Program-made: the position numbers and the translations under genes
Assembly (NCBI GenBank): GCA_947172415.1
Contig: OX359191.1
Coordinates: forward strand, 7,549,130-7,613,129
DNA from: Chondrosia reniformis
Taxonomy: Eukaryota > Porifera > Demospongiae > Chondrillida > Chondrillidae
Direction of reading: 5' to 3'
DNA: 64,000 nt
The notes under the pieces: model-generated
What the model was told of the DNA's origin: nothing
Databases searched by the model: none
What the model saw: only the letters and a program-made list of their open reading frames with translations
Shown here: piece by piece, positions 1-28,018 of the stretch
How the letters are laid out: each line of letters opens with the position of its first letter
Numbering within the stretch: the stretch's first letter is position 1

Positions 1-118
1 GTGTTCTATATATAGCATATTTGCACCTCATTTAGTTGATATGTATACAATGCAAGTGATAACCTCTAGGCACACAATTCTCAGAATCTCATATAACTGA
101 TTATTTCATTCTATTCAG

Positions 119-4208
<4,090 letters not shown>

Positions 4209-4222
4209 ATTTCTTATTTAGG

Positions 4223-4228
4223 AATAAA
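4223..4228 (+). terminator. aPKC polyadenylation signal AATAAA
   Basis: AATAAA lies 15 bases after the aPKC stop codon. The next gene starts about 200 bases further on, so the 3' UTR must be short. Confidence 0.6.
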
Positions 4229-4424
4229 CAAACAATGTATTTAGAACATTACTTTGTAATACTATTTTGACGTGTAGATACTATAATATTCTAATATGGT
4301 GCATTTTTTCTATTGACTTGTAAGATAGTTGTGGTTTACGTAATAGTAGCTAATCGTAATTATCTTTTGGCCTTATATGGAAAGTGGTCACGCGAGTGAA
4401 ACGGTTAGCTAGCTGAAGGACAAA

Positions 4425-7070
4425 ATGGTGAGTCTTCGGCCAGGAACGTATAACTCAACCGATGTCATGCCAATGAAGCTTTTCAAAAATAATTATCGAT
4501 CACTTCTGTTTAAATTTTGTAAATTTACCATCTCGTCCTATTCCATTGACAGAGTAACCTTGACGCACAGTTGGACTCGGCGCTCGATCTTATGAGACGG
4601 CTGCCTCCCCAGGACATTGAAAAGAACCTTAGCGACCTCGTAGATGTGGTAAGTGTATTGTTTGTGCGCCTATCTATCGGGGAAAGTGTTTGTGTATCCG
4701 CATTGTACCACGTACCTTTCAACAAAGTAGTTCTCCCCGAAATGGACACATGTAACCCTGGCAATCCTTCCATTAACGCGTACATTACAGCCTTGCTCCA
4801 CGTCACAAACCTTTTTGGGTGTCTCAGCCAGTTAACCTCTCCACCCCGCCCCATTCCTTTCTGCTTCTCTTGTTCCTCGTCTTCAGGTGCCAGAACTTGT
4901 TGAAGACCTCCTTTCGGCGGTAGACCAGCCCCTGAAGGTGGCAAAGTGCAAGGAGACGGGCAAGGACTATCTGCTCTGTGACTATAACAGAGACGGTGAC
5001 TCCTACAGGTGAGTATAGAGAACAGTGAATGCAGAGTGAACTTGAACTTGCCTTGTAATGAAATTGTTGGCTAACCTTGAATGTAAGAAGCATAATATCA
5101 TATAAAGAAGTACAACAGAATCATTGGAGCCCAAGGTTTAATTGTTGGAACATTGGTAGATAGCTTCATAAGGTGGAGAGAACAAAGTTCAAGAATTTCG
5201 AGTTAACCCACTTGTATGAAGAACATGTGTTTACATAGCACCTCTCTTTAAGGATAGCTTGTCATTGGTATAAATAGATTTGTGATAATGCTTAATGATG
5301 CATTCTACTGTTTTTGGCTTACGAGTAGAAGGTATGACCAATTGGCACTTCTGTGGGTTTCAGCTTGTAATGAACAGCTACAAAACTTATCTCTATTTTA
5401 CGAAATTCAGATAATAATTCAAACTTTTGAGTGTAAAAACAATGTATATTTGTACATCAGAAAGGGTTGCTGTTACAAAGTGAAAATTGAGTGTGTGCTA
5501 TACTTTTTGAGCTAGTAAATTGTTCAACTATTAGTTAACTGAAAGTTAATAGATTTTTTCCTCTCATCCAAACAGGTCCCCTTGGTCCAATAAATACTAC
5601 CCGTCGCTTAGCTACCAGGGGGCGGTGCCAAGCAGTAGGCTGCGTACACTGGAGGTGGACGCCAACCAAGCCTTTGATACCTACAGGGAGATGTACTTTG
5701 AGAGCGGCATTTGCTCAGTCTACTTGTGGGACCTGGATCATGGGTTTGCAGGAGTCGTGCTCATTAAGAAAGGTTAGAACAATTCACTTAACTACATCAG
5801 CTTGACCAAACTTTACATGAGTAGATGGGTGGATGAGTAGATGAGTGGATGAGTGGATGAGTGGATGGATGAGTAGATGAGTGGATGGATGAGTAGATGA
5901 GTAGATGGATGAGTAGATGAGTGGATGGATGAGCAGTTTATCTTGCTATATACCTGCACTTAGTGCCTTAGCACATGTCTCTGATTTAAACATAAAGATT
6001 GCTCTGAGAACAAGATCTGAAATGTGCTATAGTGCATTTTCTCTTCTATGACAATGCTCTGGTGTATTTCATAAAGCTTAGCTAGTGTTAGCTGCTATTT
6101 CCTCCTGCTACAGCTGGTGACACTGAGCGTATCAAGGGCTGTTGGGACTCCATCCACGTGGTGGAGGTGCAGGAGAAGGGGAGGAGTGCCCACTACAAGC
6201 TAACCTCCACCGCCATGCTTTGGCTGCAGACTATCAAGTCAGAAAGTGGTACAATGAACCTTGGAGGCAGCCTCACGAGACAGGTAAGTATCCGATACCA
6301 TCATCACGGCTCACCATGGAGCAGCAGAAAGGTTACCTCATTCATATTTAATGAGGAGAACGTCCTACGCATACTATAATACCTTATTAGGGGGTGATTA
6401 GGGAAACCTTTAATTCAAAGGGGTCATGTGAAAGATGATCACCACAAAGGGAATATCTAAGTAGTAAACCTTTAAAGCAGTGAAAATGTGCATATACAGT
6501 ATATGGACTGTAGTTTAGGTACATTCACATACGTACTCTGAATAGAGTATGTATAATTAACGTGGGTGTTCTGTGCTTATCAGGAGAATCTGGGTGTTGG
6601 GTGTTGTGTGTTACATGCGATGGTTATCAGGAGAATCTACCATTCAATCATGGAACCACATTTTTATTAGTGCCAGAATAACCAAATATTGGAAAGTGCC
6701 TTTTCATATGTGATATTTTGGGTTAGTGACGGTAAACCACAAGTGTTTATTTGCTGTATTCTACAGAATGAGTCGGATCATTCAGTCAGCGATGCCAATC
6801 CACACATCTCCAACATTGGGAGGATGATTGAAGACATGGAGAATAGAATTAGGTCTTCACTGAACGACATCTACTTTGGGAAGACCAGGGACGTTGTAAA
6901 TGACCTTAGGTAAGGAATGTGTTGGCAGCCATTTTACACTACTATTTTTAGTATCTTGTGATGTCATCACCTTGTTCTATGTATGTAGAAGTATAGCCTC
7001 CCTGAAGGACAGGGACATGCAGCACAAATTGGCTAGTGAAATCAAAATGAAATTAGCTGCCAAGCATTAA
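4425..7070 (+). CDS. CAPZB: F-actin-capping protein subunit beta
   Basis: Beta subunit of the heterodimer that caps actin barbed ends in the cytoplasm. Seven exons (4425-4427, 4553-4648, 4887-5008, 5576-5772, 6114-6283, 6767-6909, 6989-7070) give 270 residues, the usual family length. It matches animal CapZ-beta almost throughout: [19 protein letters not shown] near the N-terminus, [56 protein letters not shown], and [17 protein letters not shown] near the C-terminus. The C-terminal tail, which touches actin, is short and diverged. Coding exon 1 contains only the ATG, followed at once by GTGAGT. The gene lies 216 bp downstream of aPKC on the same strand. Confidence 0.97.
5819..5935 (+). repeat. 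Imperfect GATG-type microsatellite
   Basis: Runs of GATGAGTAGATGAGTGGATG repeat through about 115 bp inside a CAPZB intron. It is a simple-sequence tract with no coding role. Confidence 0.85.
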
Positions 7071-8045
7071 CACGGGCGCTGGTTATTGAGGAGTTGCAGT
7101 CGTTAGATATTTTTAGTTAGTCCTTTTCTCTTGTAACACTCAGAAACAGTGTGTGCGTGTCGGTATAACTATTGCTGATTTTTCAGATGTTAATTTATGT
7201 CCATCCATCAATATTATACATGTGAAGAAGTGAATTGATTAGAATGTTATATGATTTATAAAGTGATGTTTCACCTTTGAAAATTGGCTTCTATAAGAGT
7301 AAGGCCAAATAATTAACTATACTTGCTAAAAGTGAACAAGAAATTGGCATGCAAGGAAAGTTTGGCCTCTTGTGAGTGATAGGACACATCTAATCAATAT
7401 ACATACATGGGAAGTAAACAAGCAGTGAAGTTTCAAGTAAACACAAATGAAGTTGCCCATTTTAACAATCCAGCTGCCGCAGTTGAATGATCTCCACACA
7501 CTTAGGCTTATAAAGATGTTTACAATACATATTCATACAAAGCTCTTACTAGCTATATAGGTTTAGTTCCCTGTGTACAGAATGGAGTATGTACGTACGT
7601 AGGTAGATTATTGTACTCATATAGAGTATATAGCAAAACCTTATATGTACGTATATTATATATACATTCCCTCCTCCACACAAATGTACATACGTATACA
7701 TGAAGAATGAAGAAACGTTATTTTTTTATTAATTACGTATGCATATTTACTAATAATTGAAACATGAATCATGCATGTTTGTTCATGCTTGGGTAAAAAG
7801 GTCCAATTAATTTCATAGTCAGTATTCTGTACCAGTGCTGAGTGGAAACAACCATAGTTTCACAGGAACCTATCAAAAGAAAAGAAAAAAAATCAAGTTC
7901 AAACTCGAAGTTACGTACTAGTGCAATCAAAGTGATAAGAGAAACCACAACTATATAATCTCCTCATCTCTATAAATGGCTGTAACCTACTATGAGTGGA
8001 TCAATTATCAGTGAACATACACTGTCATGGGAGGCTTACCTGCAT
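7071..8045. other. Convergent intergenic interval, 3' UTRs
   Basis: Lies between the CAPZB stop (+) and the TLE stop (-). A TTTATT at 7725-7730 (AATAAA on the minus strand) is a plausible TLE polyadenylation signal. It is AT-rich with many TACGTA words and no supportable ORF. Confidence 0.5.
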
Positions 8046-18086
<10,041 letters not shown>

Positions 18087-18646
18087 TATCTTGAAACTTT
18101 TAAAACTTTTCTACTATCGGCTCTACAAATAACAATAAGAAAACACAACTAATACGCAGCCTTCAACTTCTCTCAGCACTGACTACAGAGAGATATACCA
18201 ACTACATGCAAGCGTAGCCGAATAGCGTTTAAAGCTTTAGGCTAAGCTAACGAGGATTATACTTACATTTGGACTTCTTACTGGAGGTAAAACAACTTCT
18301 TGATTAAGAAGCGACTAAATGGATCTTAACTTCTCTTAGATCACTCTATACAACCAGGGTAGATTGGATATAAGTGGCTATCGCCACGAAACGATACTAA
18401 TAAGCTGAGATCTGTACGTACACGTAGCTTCTAACAAAGCGTGAACGTATAATTTGGTTGTGGTCGTGAATATAGTTACGTACTAACTCGTTTGATAATT
18501 CAATTAGCAATTAACGCGCGTGCGATAACACCTTGATATGTAAATATGAATACTATTATGAGAATTTTGTACTTTACGTATTTATATAGATAATGTGGAC
18601 ACAAAATGTAGACCTATAAATACATATATATACTGGCATATAAAGA
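18087..18646. other. TLE upstream / OPA1 downstream interval
   Basis: About 560 bp between the TLE start and the OPA1 stop on the same strand. It must hold the TLE promoter and 5' UTR. No ORF, TATA box or other element is clear. Confidence 0.4.
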
Positions 18647-21600
18647 TCAAAAGTCATTCTTGTCCTTTTTGAGTGCGGCCTGAAAAGACTCCAGTTTCTC
18701 TTGAATTAAACGTACTTGTTCTAGACAGGAAAGGTAATTGATACATATATATAGTATCATAGGACTTGTATTCCTCTCTAGAAACATAAAACTATTAATA
18801 TGTACTGCAATGAACATGTCCATATCGACACTGACACCACACATGTGTATATGAATATACAAACGTACAGCATTATGTGTACATATGTACACTGTTAATA
18901 ATGAATAAGTTCCCATGAATACATTAAAAATCAGGTTTAGTTGTATGTGTCATTTCCAGACCCCTCTCTCTAAAGGGGCCAGTCCCAGACCCCTCTCTAA
19001 AGGGGCCAGTCCTACCTAGACCCCTCTCTCTAAAAGGGGCCAGTCCTACCTAGACCCCTCTCTCTAAAGGGGCCAGTCCCAGACCCCTCTCTCTAAAGGG
19101 GCCAGTCCCAGACCCCCCTCTCTGAAGGGGCCAGTCCCAGACCCCTCTCTCTAAAAGGGGCCAGTCCTAGACCCCTCTCTCTAAAAGGGGCCAGTTCCAG
19201 ACCCCTCTCTCTAAAAGGGGCCAGTCCTAGACCCCTCTCTCTGAAGTGGCCAGTTCCAGACCCCTCTCTCTAAAAGGGGCCAGTCCTACCTAGACCCTTC
19301 TCTCTAAAAGGGGCCAGTTCCAGACCCCTCTCTCTAAAGGGGCCAGTCCTAGACCCCTCTCTCTAAAAGGGGCCAGTCCTAGACCCCTCTCTCTGAAGTG
19401 GCCAGTTCCAGACCCCTCTCTCTAAAAGGGGCCAGTCCTACCTAGACCCTTCTCTCTAAAAGGGGCCAGTTCCAGACCCCTCTCTCTAAAGGGGCCAGTC
19501 CTAGACCCCTCTCTCTAAAGGGGCCAGTCCTAGACCCCTCTCTCTAAAGGGGCCAGTCCTAGACCCCTCTCTCTAAAGGGGCCAGTCCTACCTAGACCCC
19601 TCTCTCTAAAGGGGCCAGTCCTAGACCCCTCTCTCTAAAGGGGCCAGTCCTAGACCCCTCTCTCTAAAGGGGCCTGTCTCAGACCCCTCTCTCTAAGAGA
19701 GGGATCTGAGACAGGCCCCTTTCTTCTGCTAAGTAAACTAGTCAAAAGTTAAAAGGTTTGAAAACAATAGTTTAATGCAACTTTGAGGATATTGGTACAA
19801 ATTTAAATGAGTCCAGGTCAGGTTCTTAATCAGCCTATCTGGTTTGAAACAGACTTTGCCACCTCTCATGGGTAAACTATCAACTAGATAACAAACATTC
19901 TACTTTTATTGCTTTAGAAAAGGCTTCCCTTTTTAAATTCTTTAGCAGCTATTTCAAAAATGCAATGAGCAATAACACTCCTACAGTAAATAAAACGAAA
20001 TTAGCAATAGCACTAACTCAATTGTTCAGCCTTGTCAACTGCCAATCCCCTTATCAACTCCTTCTTCTTATTTTCATCATGTGTGATGGATTCAAGGATG
20101 GATTTCACTTGTAATTCTAGCTGACGAACTACAATAATCAACAAATATATATTTAATAGTGGGCATAGAAAGTAAAAAGACAAGAAGAGTGGAAGGACCA
20201 AATGTAGAACAAAACATGGAAAGGTATGAGGACTGTATATGCTACCTTCATAGTCCATAAGTTGCACTCTCAGCGTGTGGGCACATCTCTTCATCAGTTG
20301 CTGTAGTCTCCACATGTACACCACCTGTGGACAGGCATACCTCTGGGGGGAGGGGGGGTAGGAGAGTTGACAGTATTAACATTAACATTATGTCATCCCT
20401 TGCACATAAACCTACTCCTAAATCCCTTGGTTAAAAGGCCCCTTAACTAATAGTATAGTCATACGGAAGATCTCCGATTGGATCTCTGTGAATTAACCAT
20501 TGAGAAGCGGTTATCTTGTCTCAACATCATCTCACCTGAGGATCGTGTTGCCTCAGATAAAAGGCTCTCTTGCATTCATTGGCTTTCTTTAAGGCTTCCT
20601 TCAAGAAATGAACCTTGTAAACATTAGACCAAACTAGGTTCACCTTTAGAAGAGGAAGGAGGATGAGAAGAGTTGGGAGAGTGAGAAGAGAAATGTAAAA
20701 CAGTTAATTATATCAGAACCTTAGCAATACAGCAGAAATCATAGGTTGCTAGGACGTCTTATCCTTAGATGAACTAGATATCAAAAGTAGTTGTCATGCC
20801 AACAGGAAATTTGACAGTCAGTGATTCTTACACATATTTCACATATGACACATAGTGTACTATATGAAAACATCCTACTTATCATGTTCATTAAAAGCAA
20901 ATTAACCAAATCTATTCCAAAACACACAAAACATAATCTGATTGTCTAACTGTTACTATCTGGCAGAGAAACGGATCAATAAATGGCTGCTGAAGCCAAA
21001 CAACTTTGAGAAAGATACTAGTTATGAGACAATGATGTGGCAATATGATATTATATACTCAATAGATACACACTGCCAAGGAGTTCACAAAAGGAAGTAC
21101 ATGCATTTAAGTTAACCATCAGACAATCAAATGAGCCCCCTCAAGTAGACTGTCTACATGTAGGCTGCAGCAGCTAATGTACTTAAAACACATAGGAATG
21201 CCACCTGCCCACAGAGATAATAGAATAAGGAGTCATACATCTTTATCACTGAATGTCTTCCCATGGCTCTTCATGTTTCTTTGAGCTGTCATGACTTCCT
21301 CTAGGCTGAGGTTAGGACCATGTCCCTGAGATTGAGAGAAGGGAAGGCAATCATGAACATTCAAGTGCTAATTACATGAACCACATACTGGCTCAGCGGA
21401 TAGGTACTTGAGCAGCTCCTCGGCCAAGGCTTGGTTGTTCCCCTGGCTACTGGTGGCTGACCTCCACTGGATCCAACGTTCATAGAAAGTGTCTGGACCA
21501 GTAACCACTTTCAACTCCTCTTCAGCTGCAATGCATCAAATAAACAAGACTGCAATTGAAACAGTAACCAGTTTACACTAAGTTGACATTTTGCAATATG

Positions 21601-24600
21601 AGTATTTATGCCCCACCCACAAAGGGTCAGAGGTCAATGTAGTATGTATATCTAAGTGTACCTGTCTTAATTTGATCTTGTAAGGAAGTGTTGAGGAACT
21701 CGGCAGCTTTGCTCCACTGTTCTTGATCCCTTACATCCTTGTCTTCCAGGGTAGTTATTTGAACTGATTTCTACAATGAAAAATGACATTGCTACATACG
21801 TGTACCAGTTCTCTCTGACCATCACTTTTGGAACATGCCAGTTGCTAGGATACAAACAGAAGTCATTAACTGCAACTGACAATAAAGGCAGGATTCCCCT
21901 TCTAAGGTTTAAGTACAGTTCCAATCGTAGTATACCAGACACACAAGGATATTTCACACAAGTGATGGATAGTACTGGTATATACATGTCCCTCGGTGAA
22001 AGGCATGCATAGCCTTAAGGTTACTTACTAATTGCTCAATATTATCACTGCTCCAACTGTGTTTCTCTCGACACTGTTCTTCCACGTGCTTCCTCATGTC
22101 CTTGCTGAGGCTGTGAAAAGGACCGCCTTTAGTTGCATCAATCTTTGACCTCAACACCTCCAAGGTTGTTGCCTGCGCTGCATCTGCACACAGCTTTGGT
22201 AACCTTTGATAGTCTTCAGCCCATTTCCGCAGAGCTATGTCAACTTCAGTACTGAAGTCACTACAATGCAGAAAGTTAGAATTCTGATAACACTACTACT
22301 CATGCCTGGATGGAAAGTCACTTGATAAATATATACCCAATACCAGTAAAAGAATCACATCCATTTGACAGCTACTGGCTATGGTAACCTATCAAGTTAC
22401 ATGACACAAGACAGATGTGACCTCATAGACCAAGGTACAGCCAGACATCCTAGTAAGGTATCCCTACCCTGACTGTTCTAACCAGTTTGAAAACACTGTA
22501 GTGTTGTTCTTCAACCCTTTTAATTAACATCAATGGTTTAGAAAACGGTATCAATTTACAGCACATGCTTGTATAAAGAGACCGTCTCAAGAACACTGGT
22601 GTCATAAAGGATCTAATTGTGTCCAAACCGTCTCTTAGAAACAGCCAAACATAACAATCAGACTGCTTCAAGAGCTGGAATATCTCAGCATAACAGGGTG
22701 AGTCAACCAGATAATGGTAATGTATGTATGCATGTATGTCCCAAATATTTGTAATTCCTTCTATATTGGTCAACTGGTTAACTTAATGACCTAAAATTGT
22801 TTATCAACCATTAGACTCTAATATAGATAAAAAAAACTGACAAATTAATCAGCACCACAGTTTTAATAAGTAAAACAACTAAATAGCCAGTTAGAATAAA
22901 TAGCCAGTTTGAGCTATGGTTACTATGGTTACAGTTGTCTGCTGCTATAGGCACTTGAACACAACCTTGAGGAGTTGTAACTGACAAATATTCTATAATC
23001 ATCCCATTCGATACAATACACATCAAACAGGCAGTCACTTCAGCTCAGAGTTTCCTCATTTGAGAAGAAGGAAGCAAAAGCATTAATCCAGCTAACTGAA
23101 AACACATCAGTGGGTGAACCTTCAGATTCACAAACCAGTCCTGCCATTTGTTGAACTGAAATTGATAAAACCACATCATCTAGGGCAACTACATTGGGTT
23201 GCCATGGTTACAGATGGTATGAGGTCACATGAGGTGGTACTACTTGTGTATAAAGTGTATTTATTATGAAAATATTGATATAATAAATACCATTTTCTAC
23301 TTCTTCAATGTACACAAATGGTTCAATCAAGTAGTTTTAGGAGGTATCTAATGCTACGTGTAAACTACTAACTCTGCCTGGGAGGCCTCCATCAGTATCC
23401 CCTCCAAGGCATACGGAGCCATCTCCTTCCACAGCTTCTCATAAAACAGACCCTCCCTAGCAAGGAGAAATCAGCATATGTAAATAAAATGTAGACATTT
23501 TTTAACATTACATGTTTGGGTTTAGATTCAAAATTACCATTTAGAAGGTGGAACGAGAACCAGACTTGCTACCTCCCTTAGAAGACTGGCTTTTTCTATC
23601 TCAAATAAATCCCCCCTGTCCAGGACACGTTCACCAAGAAACTTATTTCGCCATTCAGCCTCCAATCTGTACCTCAGCCCTGAGGAAATAGTTGTGGTAA
23701 GACAGTAAAGATAAGAGAAAGGATTAATGTGGGTGTGGTAGAGGAAGGGTGGGGCAGCAAAATAGACAAAATGTATGGATAAGTGTAAGAATATACCTTT
23801 AAACTTGAGTGTTTGATCATGAATAGAATCTTGTACCATCTTCCAAAATTCTTCATTTACTGATTTGACCATGTTTCTGGTAGAGAGTTGGTTTTCCATC
23901 AACATGCCACTTCTACATGACCACAAGACAGTGTTCATGTTGAGTAGGACCAACTGCAGGTTAGCTGCATCTTACTGAAAGAGTTTCGATTTTGCAAAAT
24001 ATTCTCTTTCATGTTTCTGGATAGTTTCAATTGATTCTTCATTATTACCTGTTCCGGTGACCACAGCGAAATAGCCTAAGGCCTTCATTGGAAACAAGCG
24101 TCCCTCCAGGGTCGCCCTCACCTGTAAATATTTACACAAACAAGCAGAGCTGTGAAAACAAACAAGTGCTTAAAATCTCACTCGTTCCGATTTGATTCCA
24201 GATTTCTCAGCAACATCGACTTTAGTCAACACAAATATAGTTCTTTTTCCTTCCGGATCAGTACTCTTTACAAGATCAGTCACGATACTTCTCTCAGCAT
24301 CTACACCACCATCTAGGGGTGGAATCATTCAAAAACATGCATTTCTCAATCATATGATATACTGTATGCATATACATCATGTGACCCAATCAGATTTCAG
24401 AAAGGGGGAAAGTGATCTCTGGAAGAAAAGATCCAAAATGACAAGCAGTTGATCGATTGGAGTAAGAATCAAGAGGAGGAGTACCAGACATCATTAGGGA
24501 AAGTAGAAAAGCGTAGGTGAAATTGGATAAGGGGAAAGCAGTTTCTATAAGAACATTGGGGACACCTGAAGACATCCGATTCTTGAGAAACTAAACTGCA

Positions 24601-27554
24601 TCTATAGATGCTCATAAGACTATAAGATGAACCATCTCAAAGTTAAGTTTGGTGCAGTTAAAAGAAATCATCAATCAGGAGAGATTATTAAACGGAAATA
24701 AGGTTTATTATATTTTAAAGTGTTGTATTCAAAGAGGCAATAATTGTCTAATCTTATACCAACCTTGTATGCACATTATAATAGCATTTGGATTTTGCAT
24801 GTATCTCCTGGATGAAGAAAAGGAATAAGTGCAGATATACAAGAACCTGAAGGTGCACGGTCCACCTACTGGCAGATTCTGATAATGGACTCTCTTGTAT
24901 TGGAGGCCATTCCACGTGTCTCAGTCTGGGGAAGGGAGAGGCTGGGTAGGTATTGATGTGCAAGAGAGAAGGAGAAGGAGGCAGGTATGGTAGGGTGCCC
25001 TTACGCTGATGACTCCCGGCAGGTCCACCAGTACCATCCTCTTCATGTTGGGTCCTCGAACTGTTAGGGAGATGGGTTCGGTACTAATGGTCTCCCCATC
25101 CCTCACACTGGCAGTCATTCGCATTTCAATCTCCTTACGTAGAGCCTTCAACTGTGTACCAGCAGACAAAGAGATATACGTAGGTCTCAAATAACTTACA
25201 AGATCCATAAACAGTTTTATAAACAGTTTACAGAGACAACTGAAAAATTTCAATAATCATTTTTATACTCAAGTAGAGAAGAGAATGTCAAATATTTCTT
25301 AAATTGACGATTACTTACATCAGATTCACTTGATAATTGGTAAATCTTGCTTGAATCTCTAAAGTTGGCTGTATGATCCTGTCCGTCAGTCAGGGTTACC
25401 ATGACGGGAGACCGTGTCATCATCTCCCCTCCACCCCTGAGGTTTGACACATCAGTGGTCACATGACAATCACATGACCTGCTAACTGTGCTTGATTTAC
25501 TGACCTAGGAAATATCCTGGCATTTGCTACCATCTCTAACACACTAGTCTTTCCAGCACTCTGGTCTCCTACCACAACAACCTTGGGAAGCTGGTCAACA
25601 TACTTGCCATCTTTAGATTGAGCATCAAATTCAGCCAGAAGATTCAGAACTTCCGTGTACATCTCAATAAGAGACTAAAGTACAAATAACACATCTGGCT
25701 ATAAAGGAAGACCAGACTCTTACAAATGGAATGCAATTGACAATAATCTGCTTAGTTTAGCCTTTTGTTTGTGTGTAATTAGTTGCACAATTTGCTATAG
25801 ATCTTGCATCATCTCCTAACCTTTGGACCATCATAAGACGAGCTACCACTTCTGCTCTTTAAAATGGATTTCAACTGTGCGATGTCTTCCTGTTGCTTAG
25901 CAAGCTTATCCTATTGGAGCATGCAGTGCATTGACACAGAAGTTCATTTACATACATACATACATAATTATATAGTTTATATGAACCAACACGTTTTTTT
26001 CAGCAGTTGAATATTTTGACCCAGAGGCCTTCATCAGCTATAATGATTATTTATTATTTACCTCCGGATCAAAATGTTCAATTAACTAATACTATTTTCA
26101 ATGTACTCAATAAACAACCCTTATCATTTCACACATAATCATGTATGCAACCAACCAACCGTTCACCACGAAATAACTACACCTACATCATCAATTTATA
26201 CCTGGCTGCAGAACTAACCAGGAGCTCATTGTTTTCTTTCTCCAGTCTTCTCTCTCTATAGCTAGGACCTTCAGATCTAGTTCTAATTTTATTCATTGGA
26301 GAAGTGGGTGAATCCTGTTCAAACAATAAGAGCCTTTTTTGAAATAATACTAAAGCCTTTCAATAAGAGCTAGTGGATTCTTACTTTAGAGCCCATGTCT
26401 CTTTCTTTTCCTTCTCCAGACCGCTTTGCCCAATCAGATGCCTTTGACAGCATGTCGCCAAAGCTGTGTGCCAAGTTCTTTGGTAGATACTTTTCCAGCC
26501 AGGACATGCGCTCTATGCCTTCTGCCAGCTTTGAGTACACCTTCAGCAAGGAATCAGGATCAGGGTATCTTTAGGGAGGGGCAGGGGGAGGGGCATTTGT
26601 CCCCTCTTAAACAAATATTTACCCCCCTACCCTACCTCCAGAAAGTCGAATTGTAGAAAATGTAATAGCAAACACAATATTGAACCAGTTTACCACCTCA
26701 AAACTTCATACTTATATATTATCATCTTTTGTGATAGTTTTGAAAGAAACACTAAAATTAAGAGTATCTGTAAAAGCTGCACTTCTTTAAAAGAAGAGGC
26801 CTTACCTAAAAGGATATTTGTACTTCCTCAGATAAGCATAAGTCTCTTGGTAAATATATACTGACCTCCCATAGTCACAATTATAAACTATTAGTAGTTT
26901 GATAGGCAGCAAAAGGCAAGCGCTTAAAATAAGCAAAAAATGGTTCTAAAGATCTAATTCAACCACCTATGCATGCTTGCTGGTATAATGACTCTTGCTT
27001 ATGAACGTACATAGAGTATGCCTCCAGCTGACACACCTAATAGGAGACCTGCCCACACGAGTCGCCTTGCCAACAGATTCATAAATCCACCAGCATCACG
27101 TCTACCACTACTGGCACACCTCACTTGATTATAACTGACCACAAGTGTTTCTACACTAAAATTAATGGAGATGAAAGATACAGATTAAATGTATTCGACA
27201 ACCAAATTGTAAGGCAAGAATTTGAATGCACTAATAATCCTACATCACTTACAAAACGATCAAAAATAAAACTTCCTTTCTATTTTACTGTTGTCTTATT
27301 TCTGGTACACTTATAATTAGTTACAGTAGTAATATATACGGTATACACACAGGCTCCATTGCACTGCCTATTGATATATATACCAATGCAAGATCTAGCT
27401 TGAGACGGACTTACTGTTGTGGACGATCGATTGATCGTAGAAGATTCTTATCCATCAAGTATGCAGTAGCTGCCGGAAAATTTAAGGGCAGACGACAGCC
27501 TTGCAAAGGCATTCCTGTCTGAAGATATCGGATATTCGAGATATACCTCGCCAT
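18647..27554 (-). CDS. OPA1: OPA1, mitochondrial dynamin-like GTPase
   Basis: Large GTPase of the inner mitochondrial membrane that drives inner-membrane fusion and cristae shape. About 24 exons: 27415-27554, 27011-27155, 26806-26843, 26385-26568, 26219-26314, 25821-25910, 25505-25674, 25319-25436, 25005-25151, 24870-24925, 24764-24807, 24182-24312, 23977-24121, 23797-23912, 23538-23679, 23373-23456, 22029-22260, 21662-21770, 21389-21525, 21239-21325, 20536-20643, 20246-20342, 20018-20128, 18647-18720, roughly 933 residues. Seen: basic N-terminal presequence ([12 protein letters not shown]), a membrane segment near residues 78-95, a helical stretch, G1 GDQSAGKTS (~267-275), EMMTRSP, G3 [15 protein letters not shown]4 TKVD, then stalk and a C-terminal GED-like helix ([14 protein letters not shown]). 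By my hand count exon 23977-24121 is one base short of frame. Its edges need rechecking; I do not claim a mutation. Confidence 0.94.
18956..19680. repeat. Minisatellite in last OPA1 intron, ~24 units of 26-34 bp
   Basis: Units read AGACCCCTCTCTCTAAA then GGGGCCAGTCC, with variants carrying TACC, AAAA or GAAGTGG. Several multi-unit blocks recur in the same order, so expansion happened in higher-order steps. It lies between OPA1 exons 20018-20128 and 18647-18720. Confidence 0.92.
19669..19720. repeat. Palindrome closing the minisatellite
   Basis: Arms of about 24 bases (GGGGCCTGTCTCAGA... and its near-perfect complement ...TCTGAGACAGGCCCC) with a spacer of about 3 bases. The array's unit sequence ends in an inverted copy of itself. 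Confidence 0.8.
26004..26078. mobile_element. Short palindromic MITE-like element in OPA1 intron
   Basis: Left arm TTGAATATTTTGACCCAGAGG and right arm CCTCCGGATCAAAATGTTCAA are near-complements about 35 bp apart. Sequence relatives sit at 9366 and 17392. Confidence 0.5.
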
Positions 27555-27755
27555 TTTATTGTTTATCGAATTTGGCAAACACAAGTGTTCAAAATTCAGA
27601 GGCCCCTTAAAAAATAACTCCCTTTTTCCATATTCACATTTTTAAGGTTACTTGGAGAAATGTACCTAGTTTTAACACAAATTAGATGTTTGAAGCAGTT
27701 TCCAAAAAATAATACACACTTTGCGCAATATGCAATGACTGTAGTTAAAACTCTG

Positions 27756-28018
27756 CTTGTGGGAAATGAAAAAGGAGTTTAGAAAAGCTGAAAGGGTTCG
27801 GCTACATATATAGTAATATAAGAATAAGGCCAAAAGGAGAACATTGAGAGAGGTATACATCCTAAAAGAGGAAGGCCTATTCTAAAGCTACTAGGCATGA
27901 GAAAAAGAAGTTCAATGCACACTGATTGAGAGGCAGTTGTGCTCAAACCCTCAAAAGCTATGGAAATAGCTCAGGAAGGTTGGAATAATAGTTAAAGGTC
28001 ATAGGTCGATTCCTTCCT
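27756..28018 (+). mobile_element. Piece of LINE ORF2, duplicate of 30210-30473
   Basis: About 263 bp almost identical to part of the LINE relic at 30.2-30.5 kb (the first clear difference is gcacactg versus gcagactg). It lies between the real OPA1 first exon and its duplicated copy. No LINE ends or target-site duplication are visible, so it probably moved as part of a segmental duplication. Confidence 0.8.

Noticed and set aside
23977-24121. Possible frameshift in OPA1
   Set aside because: The one-base mismatch appears only in my manual count of one exon beside an A/T run. The protein on both sides aligns well, so a counting or boundary error is more likely than a mutation.
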